Assembly: GCA_026545765.1 (NCBI GenBank)
Contig: CM048839.1
Span: forward strand, 59,083,677-59,147,676
DNA: 64,000 nt
Reading direction: 5' to 3'
Source: Plantago major
Lineage: Eukaryota > Streptophyta > Magnoliopsida > Lamiales > Plantaginaceae
Part shown: positions 1 through 10,155 of the stretch, piece after piece
How the letters are laid out: the number at the start of each line of letters is the position of its first letter
Position numbering within the stretch: position 1 is the first letter of the stretch
Notes under the pieces: generated by a model
What the model was told of the DNA's origin: nothing
Seen by the model: the letters and a program-made list of their open reading frames with translations, nothing else
The model's database searches: none
Made by a program: the position numbers and the translations under genes

Positions 1-431
1 AATATTTCTCCGAGTAATACCCTTGGGATGTTTGGTAGGATGTCTCCGTACATCAACTCGTGATATGTCGGTTCCTTATATTCTCCATGAATGTGCTCCT
101 CGGGAATGTTGAACAAATCATTGATAGCTTGCGACCCAAACATGAACTCTACCCCTCGTATGGTGATGGGGTGATCTAGAAGTCAATCCTCTGGCTTTTT
201 AATCTTCGGTTGGAAGTACTCCGCGTAGAACTCCCGGACTATCTCTATGTCGTACCCTTGGGGGATGGAATTGAAGGTTCCCCAAACATAGAGATTCAAA
301 ACGGCGTGTATCCAATTTAGGGAAGGGTTCATTCCCCATCCGATCTCTATGCTCCTTTCGGGAATTAACCCTCGGTCTCTATTAACCAGTAGCCAACTCC
401 GAGCTTTGCTTGAAAGGGTCACTGATGCCAC
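1..431 (-). pseudogene. Broken ORF with plant transposon protein-type domain (element X)
   Basis: Reading down from 431, the protein has a basic, aromatic start, then a LNLYVWGTF stretch and a REFYAEYF motif. An in-frame TGA follows at about 183-185. The same frame then resumes with TIRGVEFMFGSQAINDLF and continues to the window edge. 'xxEFY' followed about 20-30 residues later by a (V/I)RG...AIN-L motif is the hallmark order of the 'putative plant transposon protein' domain (PF20167 as I recall it) found in many plant repeats. The single stop makes it a pseudogene. Its molecular role is unknown. The same motif order occurs in ORF3 of the copia elements here. A diverged gag-like protein is the alternative. 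Confidence 0.5.
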
Positions 432-1579
432 TTTCTTTCCTTTCTTTCACCTACATCCTTTCCTCCTTTGGTTCTTCCCATAGTACCTAGGCCAAAAAGT
501 GTGTGAGATAGCATGTTTGGAGTTAAATCAATTCTAAAGCTTACATGCGAATCCAATGGGGTTTCTCCTCCCCCAAACTTAATGTGTGTCACAATGCGTA
601 TGCAAGATTATAGCTTGTAATAAGATCAATATCCACTCTATGATAATACAAGAACTAGGCAAGTAACTCAAGTTTTCAAATTGTGTCAAGTATAAAGTTG
701 AAAGGAAAATTGTAATGTAGTCACCTTCCAAAGAGCATATGACGATGCAAAGATGTTTTATATGCATACTTCAAAAAGTTAAGACCATGTGAGCAAGTAA
801 TCGAGGGAGAAAGGGGTCGACAAAGGAGTTTGTTCTATTGAGACATTTTATCGAACACTTGGTAGGCAATAACAAAAACCTTCAAATTTTCAATCGATTT
901 GTCAAATCTCCATCAAGCAAGTGTTAATGTAGTGAATACTAAAAGTAAGCATATATACACATATCTCAAGCATCACCAATTCAATCAAATGAAGCACATA
1001 ATTGCTAAACACTCAACAAGCAAGAAGAAAGTGCAAGCAAAGAGTTGTATGATATAAACATTGAATTGAGGATGTAATGAAGATAATAATGAGTAGAGAT
1101 CACTTACTTGATGTTGATGATCGATGGGCAAGCTAATAATGCAATGGGGATGATAAAATTATAGAGGCAGTGAAGAATTTTGGAAGAGAAATGAAGTGGG
1201 AAGATGAAAAAACGTTTTGGGGTTTTAAAAGGGGGAGGGAGTGAGTTGCAAGCACTTCACCGTCTTCATCAGGATCGCAGTGAGGCAAAGAATTTCACCG
1301 CCTCAAACGCGATAGATCACATATTTTCGATTCATTTTGGTTTTTTTTGTTTTTTCAAAAAGCAAACATAATAAATAAGAAATTTTAAAAATGATTTTGA
1401 AAAGTTTTCGAAAAATAATTTTGACACGGAAAACGAGAAAAAGATGAAAATTAAAATGAAAATGTAAATGTAACCTCGGGTTGCCTCCCAAGAAGCACTT
1501 GTTTAAGGTCTTATAGCTCGACCCCTGGTTGACGACTCAGTTGTTGGGGGTGAGTCCTCCGTTCTTCATTAGAGAGATT
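432..1579 (-). other. Non-coding internal region of element X
   Basis: About 1.1 kb, AT-rich, with no credible ORF on either strand. On the minus strand, near 1475-1500, there is a 'cttgggaggcaaccc' motif that I know from the non-coding parts of many plant LTR elements. No promoter or RNA gene is recognisable. Confidence 0.5.
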
Positions 1580-2496
1580 CTAAGAGAGTTGCTCTATTCC
1601 TTCTCTTCTCGTGTCGTCTTCATCCCCTCCTAGTTCGATTTCGATGATCACTGAATCTAGGTTGTATCCTTCCTCCGGACGCCTCATTTGACCAAATTCA
1701 CCATCGAATTCATATCTTTCCTGCTGGTTGTATGCAAGGTCGTTCGTATCCCATCTAACCTCATATGTTTGTCTTTCATTTTGTTGAAGACATTCCTCAA
1801 GCCTTGCGAATCTTTCCCCAGCTCCTCCAAATGTATTTCCAAACTCTACGATGGCTTTCCCTTGTCCTCTTATGGTAACTTCCCTCCTCATCATTTCTTT
1901 CATTAAAAAGTCAACCTTCCTTTCTAGTTCCGACAGTTGCCGTTGGACAGGGAAATCTGATGTTCTTCCCGATATTGACATTAGGGGTTGGCCCAACGCT
2001 TCTCTCGTGGGGTAGTTGATGTGATTGACTGACAGGTTTATTGCGTGAATATAGTATGCTTCCTCAGTTAAGGTTGCCCTTGAAGGTGCTCTGCTTTTCC
2101 GTCGTCCTTTCGGTCTGGAGTTTTCACTTATGTTTTCGCATACCTCCCAAATCCTCCTTGGGGATACATTCAGCAGGTTTCCTTGACATGCTCCATCGAT
2201 GAGTGTCTGGCTAATAGAGTCAATTACCCTGTTAAAGTTGTTGACCTTGTTGAACGTTCCACATGAGTGTGTTGGGCAGTTGTCAAGTAAATCCTTATAT
2301 CTCTCTCACGCTTCATGTAAGGTTTCTCCGTCAAATTGGCTGACGTTCTGGATTTGTTTCTTCAGGTCAGATGTCTTCTTAAGCGGGAAGTACCTGAGCA
2401 TAAACTTATTGACCACTTCGTCCCATGTGTTCAGAATGCTTGGTGGTGGTGACCATAACCAATCCTTTGCCTTTTCCTCGAGGCAATTATGGAATA
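1580..2496 (-). pseudogene. gag: Ty3/gypsy-type gag, central and C-terminal part (element X)
   Basis: Minus-strand translation gives the typical gypsy gag core: EEKAKDWLWSPPPSI, then NTWDEVVNKFMLRYFP, KTSDLKKQI, and a RYKDLLDNCPTHS motif. The ERY segment is preceded by a stop at about 2309. Downstream come a NLLNVSPRRIWEV segment, a basic patch, and a C-terminal half that begins GQPLMSISGR and ends with a TAG at 1580-1582 after an acidic stretch. A coiled-coil-like LSELERKVDFLMKEMMRR segment is present, but I see no CCHC knuckle. The N-terminal part is at 35213-35670. Copia copy A splits the gene just before FHNCLEEKAKDW. Confidence 0.7.
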
Positions 2497-3202
2497 TGTT
2501 AGGAATATCTGTTTAGATTTTGATCAGCAACCTAATGACTTATCTTAGCTCAGAAAGGTGATTAGTACTCTTGGTTCACTTGAACACTGTAAAAGAGGAA
2601 CTCACTAAGTATGATAGTCTAGCAAATCTTGTATGGGACGTTAGGTCTCGAAATGTAATTTTTATTTTCTGAAGAAGACCAAGAAGAAGGCATCCAGCAG
2701 GAAAAGTTCAACGGATTTGAAGATTTGAAGACCGCACAAGATTGCTGAAGACAAGGGTTTTTCAGATACCTATGTCCAGATATCTTGAAGAAACAAGTGT
2801 TTCGAAACACAAGTGTTGCAAAAGATATCTGAGATTAAAAGGTTCCTGAGACGAGGAAAGTGCCACAGATATCTACACTTAGATACCTTGGACATAAAAT
2901 ATGCTTCTGAAAAAGAAATATATAATAACAAGTTCTTTCAACAAAGTGGTATCTGGAGCAGTTATGATCTCTGGAAAAGAACGTGCAAAGCCTCAGAAAG
3001 TTTGCATAGTTCCGTTGGCACTACAGGACAAAGTATAGTATAGTATAGTACAATACATTAAATTTGCAGACAGAAATGTCTGAACAAAAACGGTAGCTTC
3101 TGAAGAAGAAGACAAACCTGCAACAATACTATACTCAGATATCAATAGTTTGAATTTGATTTAAGCCTAACAGATACTATTCAAATGGCACTAAAATTCA
3201 TC

Positions 3203-3210
3203 TATAAATA
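3203..3210 (+). promoter_or_regulatory. LTR TATA-box candidate
   Basis: The sequence tataaata sits about 706 bases into the LTR and recurs at the same place in the other copies: 40972-40979, 55320-55327, 34295-34302, and inverted at 11039-11046 and 25446-25453. A second candidate, tataaaaag, lies about 680 bases further on in the other LTRs (for example 41649-41657 and 56001-56009) but is mutated to tatgaaaag here. Which one sets the transcript start cannot be decided by eye. Confidence 0.5.
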
Positions 3211-3583
3211 TCAACACTTAGAATGCTTCAAAACACACAACACAGAACTACATACTGAATATTCTCACAAGCTCTCTCAAGCAAACTACTTACCATCAAG
3301 CTTTCTGTTGCGACCAAAGCTCTTGCTTCTAAGTAGCACAAAAGTTCTAAGTGTCCTGATCCTTAACGAGAATTGTTATTTGTGAAAGAGTTGAACTAAG
3401 ATTTCGTATCTGAGTTTCATTCTCTTGAACACTTATCATGGGCTTGGGTCAGTAGAGAACAAGATAGCATACATTGCAAAGTGTATTAAGTATACTTGAT
3501 TCATAGAGCTATCTGAATAACTGAACAAGTTATTAAAGAAGTTCACCTGACAATTTACCTTAACCAACACCTTAATTGGCGTG

Positions 3584-3730
3584 GAGTACAGGAAGTACTT
3601 AGTTTGGGAAACTAAGGAATAACTCCAAGGTTATTGAGCGCAGGAAGTACTTAGATTGGGAAACTAAGGAATAGCTCAAAAGGTTTCTGAGTACAGGAAG
3701 TACTTGGCTGTGAAAGCCGGTGAATAACTC
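3584..3730 (+). other. Three tandem LTR stem-loops
   Basis: Three units of about 50 bases, each running GAG...GGAAGTACTT, a stem-loop, then GAATA(A/G)CTC. The stems are CTTAGTTT-GGG-AAACTAAG, then CTTAGATT-GGG-AAACTAAG, then GGCT-gtga-AGCC. Other copies keep the pairing with different bases (see findings). The function is unknown. Confidence 0.55.
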
Positions 3731-4063
3731 AGGGGGAACACTTGGTTAGGAACCTAGTGTATTTAGGAATCAAGATAAGATATCTGTAAGGTTACCTCAT
3801 TTATCTATCTTAGTGGATTCTAGGTCTGAGAAAGGCCGAAGTGGATTAGTAGAAGGATTACGCCACCTCCAGATACCACTATGAAAAGACTTGTGTTATT
3901 TACTTTCTGCAGTTTATTACTTGCTTTACTTATCTTGCAAAGTACTTACACTTATCTTGCTGAGCACGTGCACTTATCACAGAAAAGTCTTCCGCTCTCT
4001 GAAATTAAGTATCAGATATCTTCACAGATATCTGAAAAACTGTGTTTATCGACAAAAGTTTTA

Positions 4064-4100
4064 AAAAGACTATTCACCCCCCCCCCCCCCCCAGTCTTTT
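4064..4100 (+). other. C-tract hairpin near the LTR 3' end
   Basis: AAAAGACT at 4064-4071 pairs with AGTCTTTT at 4093-4100, around a loop that ends in a 16-base C run (4077-4092). The same stem closes C-runs of different length in the other LTRs. Confidence 0.6.
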
Positions 4101-4127
4101 ACTTTGCCGTTATCTGGACCCAACAAG

Positions 4128-4139
4128 TGATATCAGAGC
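4128..4139 (+). other. Primer-binding site (initiator Met-tRNA type) of A
   Basis: TGATATCAGAGC lies two bases after the LTR. It matches the usual copia site TGGTATCAGAGC at 11 of 12 bases, and copies B and E have the perfect form. Confidence 0.85.
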
Positions 4140-4243
4140 AGGAGGTTCCCAAGCCTTCTGCACTGAACCTAGATCCTAGATAAGTGCCCATTAACTCATT
4201 TTCACCTACACTTGATTTTTTTGTTTAGTGTGCTTGCTGCAGG

Positions 4244-6678
4244 ATGTCTTTATGTGACGCCCCAATTCTCAAGCCAGAGAATTATGAAAAATGGAAGAAC
4301 AACATGATGCTCCACCTAGAAGCAATCAGTGACGAAATGATCGAAGTAATAAAGAATGGCCCAATAGTCATTCAACAACTCAAGCAAGTCATAAAGGTTT
4401 CTAATGCAGGATGTCATAGAGCAAGTCATCGGAAGATGCCAAGAGAAATTGACTGGATGGTCAGGCTCGTAATATCATCATACGTTCTACTCCAGAGCAC
4501 ATACAGTGTAAACTGTGGAGTGCAAAAATGGCGAAAGTGGCCTGGCAATTGATTGAAGAAATCTGTGCCGGCACTGAGAAAACAAAGGAAAACAAGTTCG
4601 AAGTATTGAAGCTCAAATTCCAAAACTTTAAAGAAGGTCCCACCGAGACTCTTGAAGAACTAGATTTCTGGTTTACAACACTTATGAGTGACATGGCTGC
4701 ACTTGGTGAGAGTAATAGATATACCCAGTCAGAAAAGATCAAGACTATTGTGAGAAGTCTAAATCATAACTGGGAACACACAAAGTTTTTCTACTTTAAC
4801 CAAGGAATGCCAAATATCACTCCTGTGGAACTTTTCTTTCACCTTGCCACTGTTGACTATGAGACAACTCAAAGAGAACAAACAACTGAGAAGTTGCAGA
4901 ATGTTGCTCTAGTTGCTCAAGGAACTTCTGAAAAGAAGAAAGGCAAGGAGGTGACTGAGGATGCTCTTGCTGTAAAGCAAATGGGAAAATATGTCAGTGG
5001 AGAAATTGAGAGAAGAAAAGCCAAAGAGAAGCTGAAAAAACATCTAGGCTCAAACTACCACCAGTACAAAATTATGCAAAGCTCGCTGAACAAGTCGGCT
5101 CAGAAAGCATCAAGTACTGAGGAAGCAGAAATCGGAAACGATATCTGTTTCTATTGTCAGAAACCTGGTTATTTCAAGAAGGATTGCCCTGCCTTCAACA
5201 AACTAAAGACAGGTGACAAGAAAGACAAAAGAATGTTCAAAATAAGTCAGAGATCTATGCTCACTGAAGAAAGGAAAAAGATTCAAATCCAACTGAATGC
5301 TCTAGATATTGAATCTGATTCTGAGGATGAGGATTCAGATGATTCCACACTGCCTTCCCCGAAAATGTGCGGTGTCTCTCATGAAGTAATTGACTTTGGT
5401 CAAAAGAAGAAAGAAGTGTGTGGAATGGCTGATGAAATCTTTCCAGATAACTCCAACATTGAACCTTGTCTAATGGCTGATGAGGTAACACATACTTCCT
5501 GTTATACTTATGAAAGTGATGAAGAGGGAATCAAAGATCTGGAAAAACTCAAAAGAGAACTTGATCTCTATGAAAGAGAATTTCTAATGATCCGAGCTAG
5601 AGCCGAAAACCTTGAAGAAGAAAAGAATTCTCTTGTAAAGGAAAATTCTCAAATAATCAAGATATCTGAGAAAAAGGATGCTGGAAATGCATTTCTCAAG
5701 GCTCAGATATCTGAGACCGAAAAGTCACATAAAGAAGCAATGGCCAATCTTCAAAAGAAATGTGAAGATCTTCTTTCTAAGAATAAGGAACTCAAAAAGA
5801 AAGAACTATCTTTTCAATCTTATGCCAAAGCTAGTGACACTCTTACTGAAGTACAATCTTATCTAAGAGATCCTTCAGAATAGAGAGGAGTTGGGCTGGA
5901 CACACACACAGACAGTTCCACCACTCTGAATAAGAGTAATGAAGGACGAACATTTGTCAGTGCTCAGCAAGGTGATTCCCAAAAAATCTATAGTATCGGT
6001 CAGAAAGCTAAGATTGTTGACAAAGGAAAGGCAGTTGCGACCAAGCCTTTGTGGGGAAAACAAGTCCAAAGGAAAATTGTAGGAAATGTCTTTGAAAAGA
6101 AACATAACACTGAGAAGTGTAATCACCCACTGTGCTATGTCCCTCAAAAAGGAAAAATTGCAGGAGCTGATAAATTTTCCTATGTCACGTTTTCTGGAAA
6201 GAAAATTGATCATCCAAAGATTAGCAAAGCTACTGAGAAGAGATCTCAAACAACATCAGGTGCTCGGAATGGTATTGGCTATAAAGCCATCGGGAAACAA
6301 TTTGCTCGTGAATACAAACAAGAGCAAGAACGATGGTTAAAGGCTAGAATTTCTCACAGCAATTATCAGAAGTGGAAGACAAATCAAGCCACTGAAAATC
6401 TGAATGCCAGGGCTAGAAGAAATCTGGCTAGGAAAGCTAAGTTTGCTGAGAAGCAGACTCAGAAACCTGATAGGTATCTGAAAGCACCAAATGGAGCACC
6501 AAGGAACACACCAAGGAAGAAAATAATTCTTAACAACAATGATACTAATCATTTAACTAGGATTCCTCCTTATATTCCTGTTAGACAAAAGAATGTTCCT
6601 ATGAAATTCATTCAAAAATGGATTCCTACTGGAAGATTCTTTAGTCCAGATGGTTCCATTGTTGGTATGAGAACCTAA
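4244..6678 (+). pseudogene. gag: gag of element A (broken)
   Basis: Starts at the ATG of MSLCDAPILKPENYEKWKNN, just after the leader; the start is shared with copies B and E. Order: UBN2-type gag core, a K/E-rich linker, a CCHC knuckle (CFYCQKPGYFKKDC, where the His of the other copies is Tyr), a long acidic coiled-coil region, then a conserved tail with a KCNHPxC motif and a basic stretch ending GSIVGMRT at TAA 6676-6678. Breaks: an internal deletion with frameshift near 4400-4530, and an in-frame TAG at 5881-5883. The protein would form the particle and bind the genomic RNA. The terminal TAA is shared by all four copies. Confidence 0.85.
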
Positions 6679-9600
6679 TCTCCTGCTTTGTGCGTAACAC
6701 TCTAAAGACTAATTCAAAGTGGCATTTTGATAGTGGATGTGGGAAGCACATGACAGGAGACAAAGCAAATCTGATTGACTACAAAAAATGCAATGATGGA
6801 CCAATTATTAGGTTTGCTGGAGGAGATGAAAATCCAACCATAGGTTTTGGCAATTTGAAGTTTGGAGCCGTCACAATCTCTGAAGTACTTCATGTAAAGG
6901 GATTGAAATATAATCTCCTAAGCATGAGTCAACTAGTAGAAAAGAAAGAGTCACTTGAATTTCAAAACTCTGAATAAGCTAGCCAAGAAAGAGTTGGTGG
7001 TTGGTTTACCAAAATGGCATATAGAAAAGAAGGTGTATGCTCAACTTGCCAAATGGAAAAACAATCCAAAACATCTTTCAAGTCTAAGACTAGACATTCC
7101 AATGAGAGGCCATTGCAACTGTTACATATGGATCTGTTTGAATCCTCAGAAACTAGTTATGCAGGAAAGAATTATGGTCTGGTGGTTGTTGATGATTACT
7201 TAAGATTCACTTGAGTTGTCTTTCTCAAACACAAATCTGATGCAAGGGTTGAGATACCTAACTTGCTGTTTAAGCTCAAAGTCATGAAAAATGACAAGGT
7301 ATCTGTAATCAGAACAGACCACGGTACTGAGTTTGTGAACCAGTACATCAAAGAGTTTTGTACTTGCAAAGGTATACAACATCAACTATCTTCTGTAAGG
7401 ACACCACAACAAAATGGTGTTGCTGAAAGAAAGAATAGGACCCTGAAAGAAGCAGCAAGAACAATGCTTGCTGACACTGAAATAAGTGAAATCTATTTGG
7501 TTGAAGCTGTAAACACAGCATGCTACACTCAAAATAGATGTCTGATTAACAAACACCATGACAAAACTCCTTACGAGCTTTTCATTGGTAGACCCCCTAG
7601 TATCAAACATCTAAGGGTGTTTGGTTGCAGATGTTTTGTTCTTAACAATGGAAAAGATTACTTGAGAACATTTCAACCAAAGGCAGATGAAGGAGTATTT
7701 CTTGGTTATTCTCTGAATAGCAAAGCCTACAGAATCTACAACAAAAGAACGCAAAAGATCGAAGAATCTGTTCATGTAGTGTTCTATGAAGGAAACAAGA
7801 AAGTACTCTTGAATGATGATCTCTCAGATAGGTTCAAAGAACTAATGGTTAAAGATTCTGAAAAAGGATCCTCAAAAGGAAACAATTCTATCATTCAAAT
7901 GGAGGATGAGTCTGACTATGAAAAGCAACCTATGCTTAGTAACAACTAGATGACTCTAAGACATGATGAAGAATTTCCTATGAGAATTCCAGAAATGGAA
8001 CTGGTTACTGAGAGCCTTCATCATGAAGAGGTATCTGAAAATGAGATTGCTGAAATGCAACTCCCAGATATCTCTAACACTGAAAAAGTGTCAGATATCC
8101 ATGGAATTTCCCATGTTCAGATATCTCAGATACTGCACAAGTATCTCATCAAGATCATATTGATTCACATTCAAATCAAAATGATATTGATCCTACTAGT
8201 TGAAAACCCATTATGAAATGGATAAGAAATCATCCTGCATAGGATGTGATTGGTCCCATAGACCAAGGAGTTAGAACTAGAAGAGCAATCGCTGAAAATG
8301 CAAATTTTCTCTATGGATGTTTGATCTCAAACATTGAAGCAAAGACTATAGAAGAAGCATTAAAGGATCAAGATTGGATCTCTGCAATGCAAGAAGAGTT
8401 GGATCAATTTGAGAGAAACAAAGTCTGGAAACTGGTTCCAATTGTTAACGGAATATCTGTAATTGGAACCAAGTGGGTTTTCAGAAACAAAATGAATGAG
8501 TCTGGTGAAATGACCAGAAACAAAGCTAGGTTGGTTGCCAAGGGATTCACCTAGACTGAAGGACTAGATTTTGATGAATCTTATGCACCAGTTGCAAGAT
8601 TGGATGCAATAAGACTCTTTCTAGCCTTTGCAGCTCATAACGACTTTACAGTTTATCAAATGGATGTCAAGAGTGCATTTCTAAATGGTGAACTTGCTGA
8701 GGAAGTCTATGTTGAGCAACCACCAGGTTTTGAAGTTTCCTCAGAAAGTAGGATGGTCTATAAGCTTCAGAAAGCTCTGTATGGGCTGAAACAAGCTCCA
8801 AGAGCATGGTATGTATACATTGGCCAAATACCTACTAGAAAGTGGTTTCAAGAAAGGAGATGTTGATGAAACACTCTTCACATTGAACCATGATGGGAAA
8901 CTACTTTTAGTTCAAGTATATCTTGATGACATTATATTTGGATCTAAAGACAAGCTACTTTGTGAAGACTTTGCTGAACTCATGAAAGGTAAATTTGAAA
9001 TTTGCATGATGGGAGAATTGAATTACTTCTTAGGGCTGCAAGTCAAGCAACTCAATGATGGAATATTCATTAGTCAAACAAAGTATGCAAAAGACATGCT
9101 CAACAAGTTCAATCTAAAGCCTTCTGAAAAGAATGCTAAGATACCTATGAGCATTGAAACCAAAATAACCTATACTGAATCTGTCAAAGAGTGTTGAAGA
9201 ACACAAGTATAGGAAATTGATTGGGTCTCTACTGTACCTCACTGCAAGTAGACCTGATAGTCAATATGTAGTTGGAGTGTGTGCTAGATTTCAGACAAAT
9301 CCAATGCAATCACACTACAACATTGCTAAGAAGATATTGAGGTATGTAAAGGGTACAGTAGAAGTTGGATTGTGGTATCCAAAAGACAGTGGATTGAGTT
9401 TGGTTGGCTATTCAGATGCTGACTATGCTGGATCATTGCTTGATAGAAAAAGCACCTCAGGAACTTGTCAATTTCTTGGTGCCAGATTGATATCATGGTT
9501 CAGCAAGAAACAAAACTCAATTGCTACATCTACCACAGAGGCTGAATATATTGCAGCTGGGTGTTGTGCTTCACAAATATTGTGGATAGAACAACAACTC

Positions 9601-9872
9601 AGAGACTATGGACTCAATGAGAGAAAACTCCCATTTTCTGTGACAACACAAGTGCTATTGCAATAACTCAGAATCCTAAGTTTCATGCTAGAACAAAGCA
9701 CATTGATGTTAGACACCACTTCATCAGAGACCATGTTGAAAAAGGCAATATAGAGATACTCAAGATTGTCACTGAAGACCAACTTGCAGATATCTTCACT
9801 AAGCCACTACAAGAAAGTAGATTCTTAGCCTTAAGACACAGTCTTGGACTAATGGAGCTACCTAAGAACTGA
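6679..9872 (+). pseudogene. pol: pol of element A (broken)
   Basis: Copia order. Protease with FDSGCGKHMTG near 6725. Integrase with the zinc-finger CSTCQMEKQ part, then DLFES, RTDHGTEF and the PQQNGVAERKNRT block. Reverse transcriptase with [13 protein letters not shown] and a YLDD active site (near 8920) where the other copies have YVDD. RNase H with GYSDADYAGS and the STTEAEYIAAG block, ending with TGA 9870-9872. Breaks: about 200 bases are missing between the protease and the integrase zinc finger near 6945, there are stops near 7213, 7947 and 8552, and there are frameshifts near 8810, 9195 and 9630. It encoded proviral DNA synthesis and integration. Confidence 0.9.
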
Positions 9873-10152
9873 ATAAGTTCAGATATCTGAAGAAGATATC
9901 AAAGGAGAGAGAAGAGAAATCTGGAACGGGTATCCAGAAAAGAGGAATCTGTAATGAGTATCCAGAAACCCAAGGGTAAAATAGCTATTTAAAGATCTCT
10001 GAGACGGGTACTCAGATATCTAGATCACTCAGTGAGGGGGAACACAAAAGAGAATAGTACAACTATCTACAGTTAACTACTATCTTGAAATTTGAATTAT
10101 TTCTATCTTTGTAAAAAACTTTGAATAGACAACAAGTATAAGATAGAATCAG
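9873..10152 (+). other. Spacer after pol in A, with hairpins
   Basis: No ORF. It holds hairpins with the constant ACGGGTA loop: TCTGGA/TCCAGA at 9919-9938 and TCTGAG/CTCAGA near 10005-10020, with a decayed one between them. It is cut by copy B. The rest of the spacer resumes at 26171. Confidence 0.6.
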
Positions 10153-10155
10153 ATG

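Larger units (their letters stand above)
1..2496 (-). mobile_element. Element X (Ty3/gypsy-type, non-autonomous looking), distal part
   Basis: Minus-strand LTR element that runs off the left edge. Its 5' LTR and the start of gag are at 35213-37372, and the two parts are separated by copia copy A. In element order this half holds the rest of gag (2496 to 1580), about 1.1 kb of non-coding DNA, then a broken ORF of the plant transposon protein type (431 to 1). No protease, reverse transcriptase or integrase is visible, although gag ends with its own stop, so X is probably a non-autonomous derivative. The bases next to A are gaata on the left (2492-2496) and gaatg on the right (35213-35217), a target duplication with one change. 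Confidence 0.75.
2497..4125 (+). repeat. 5' LTR of element A
   Basis: About 1.63 kb, starting TGTTAGGAATATC and ending CCCAACA immediately before the primer site. It holds a TATA-like box (3203-3210), three tandem stem-loops (3584-3730), a G-box core CACGTG near 3965 and a C-tract hairpin (4064-4100). The partner LTR is at 33598-35212. Short ORFs inside the LTR come and go between copies and are not genes. Confidence 0.93.

Noticed and set aside
2619-2810. Antisense ORF (63-82 residues, ISGHRYLKNPCLQQSCAV...) that recurs in the LTRs at 11399, 25799, 40372 and 54675
   Set aside because: It recurs only because the LTRs are homologous. Its first codon is GTG rather than ATG, it is shortened in A, and it has no leader or domain.
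3881-4183. Short LTR ORF starting MKRLVLFTFCSLLLALLIL, which resembles a signal peptide
   Set aside because: The ATG exists only in A's 5' LTR (the others have ATA, inside a TATA-like box), and it runs into the variable C tract. A chance hydrophobic ORF.
6676-6690. A complete 38-nt intron from GTATGAG to GTGCAG at the gag-protease boundary
   Set aside because: Far shorter than plant introns, removal would shift the frame, and G lacks the GT. Only the stop and acceptor-like signal are kept as a finding.
10148-10152. atcag as the left target-site duplication of B
   Set aside because: In E and B the same place reads ttcagatg, so this cag belongs to the spacer. The left edge of B looks deleted, so the true left copy is probably lost.
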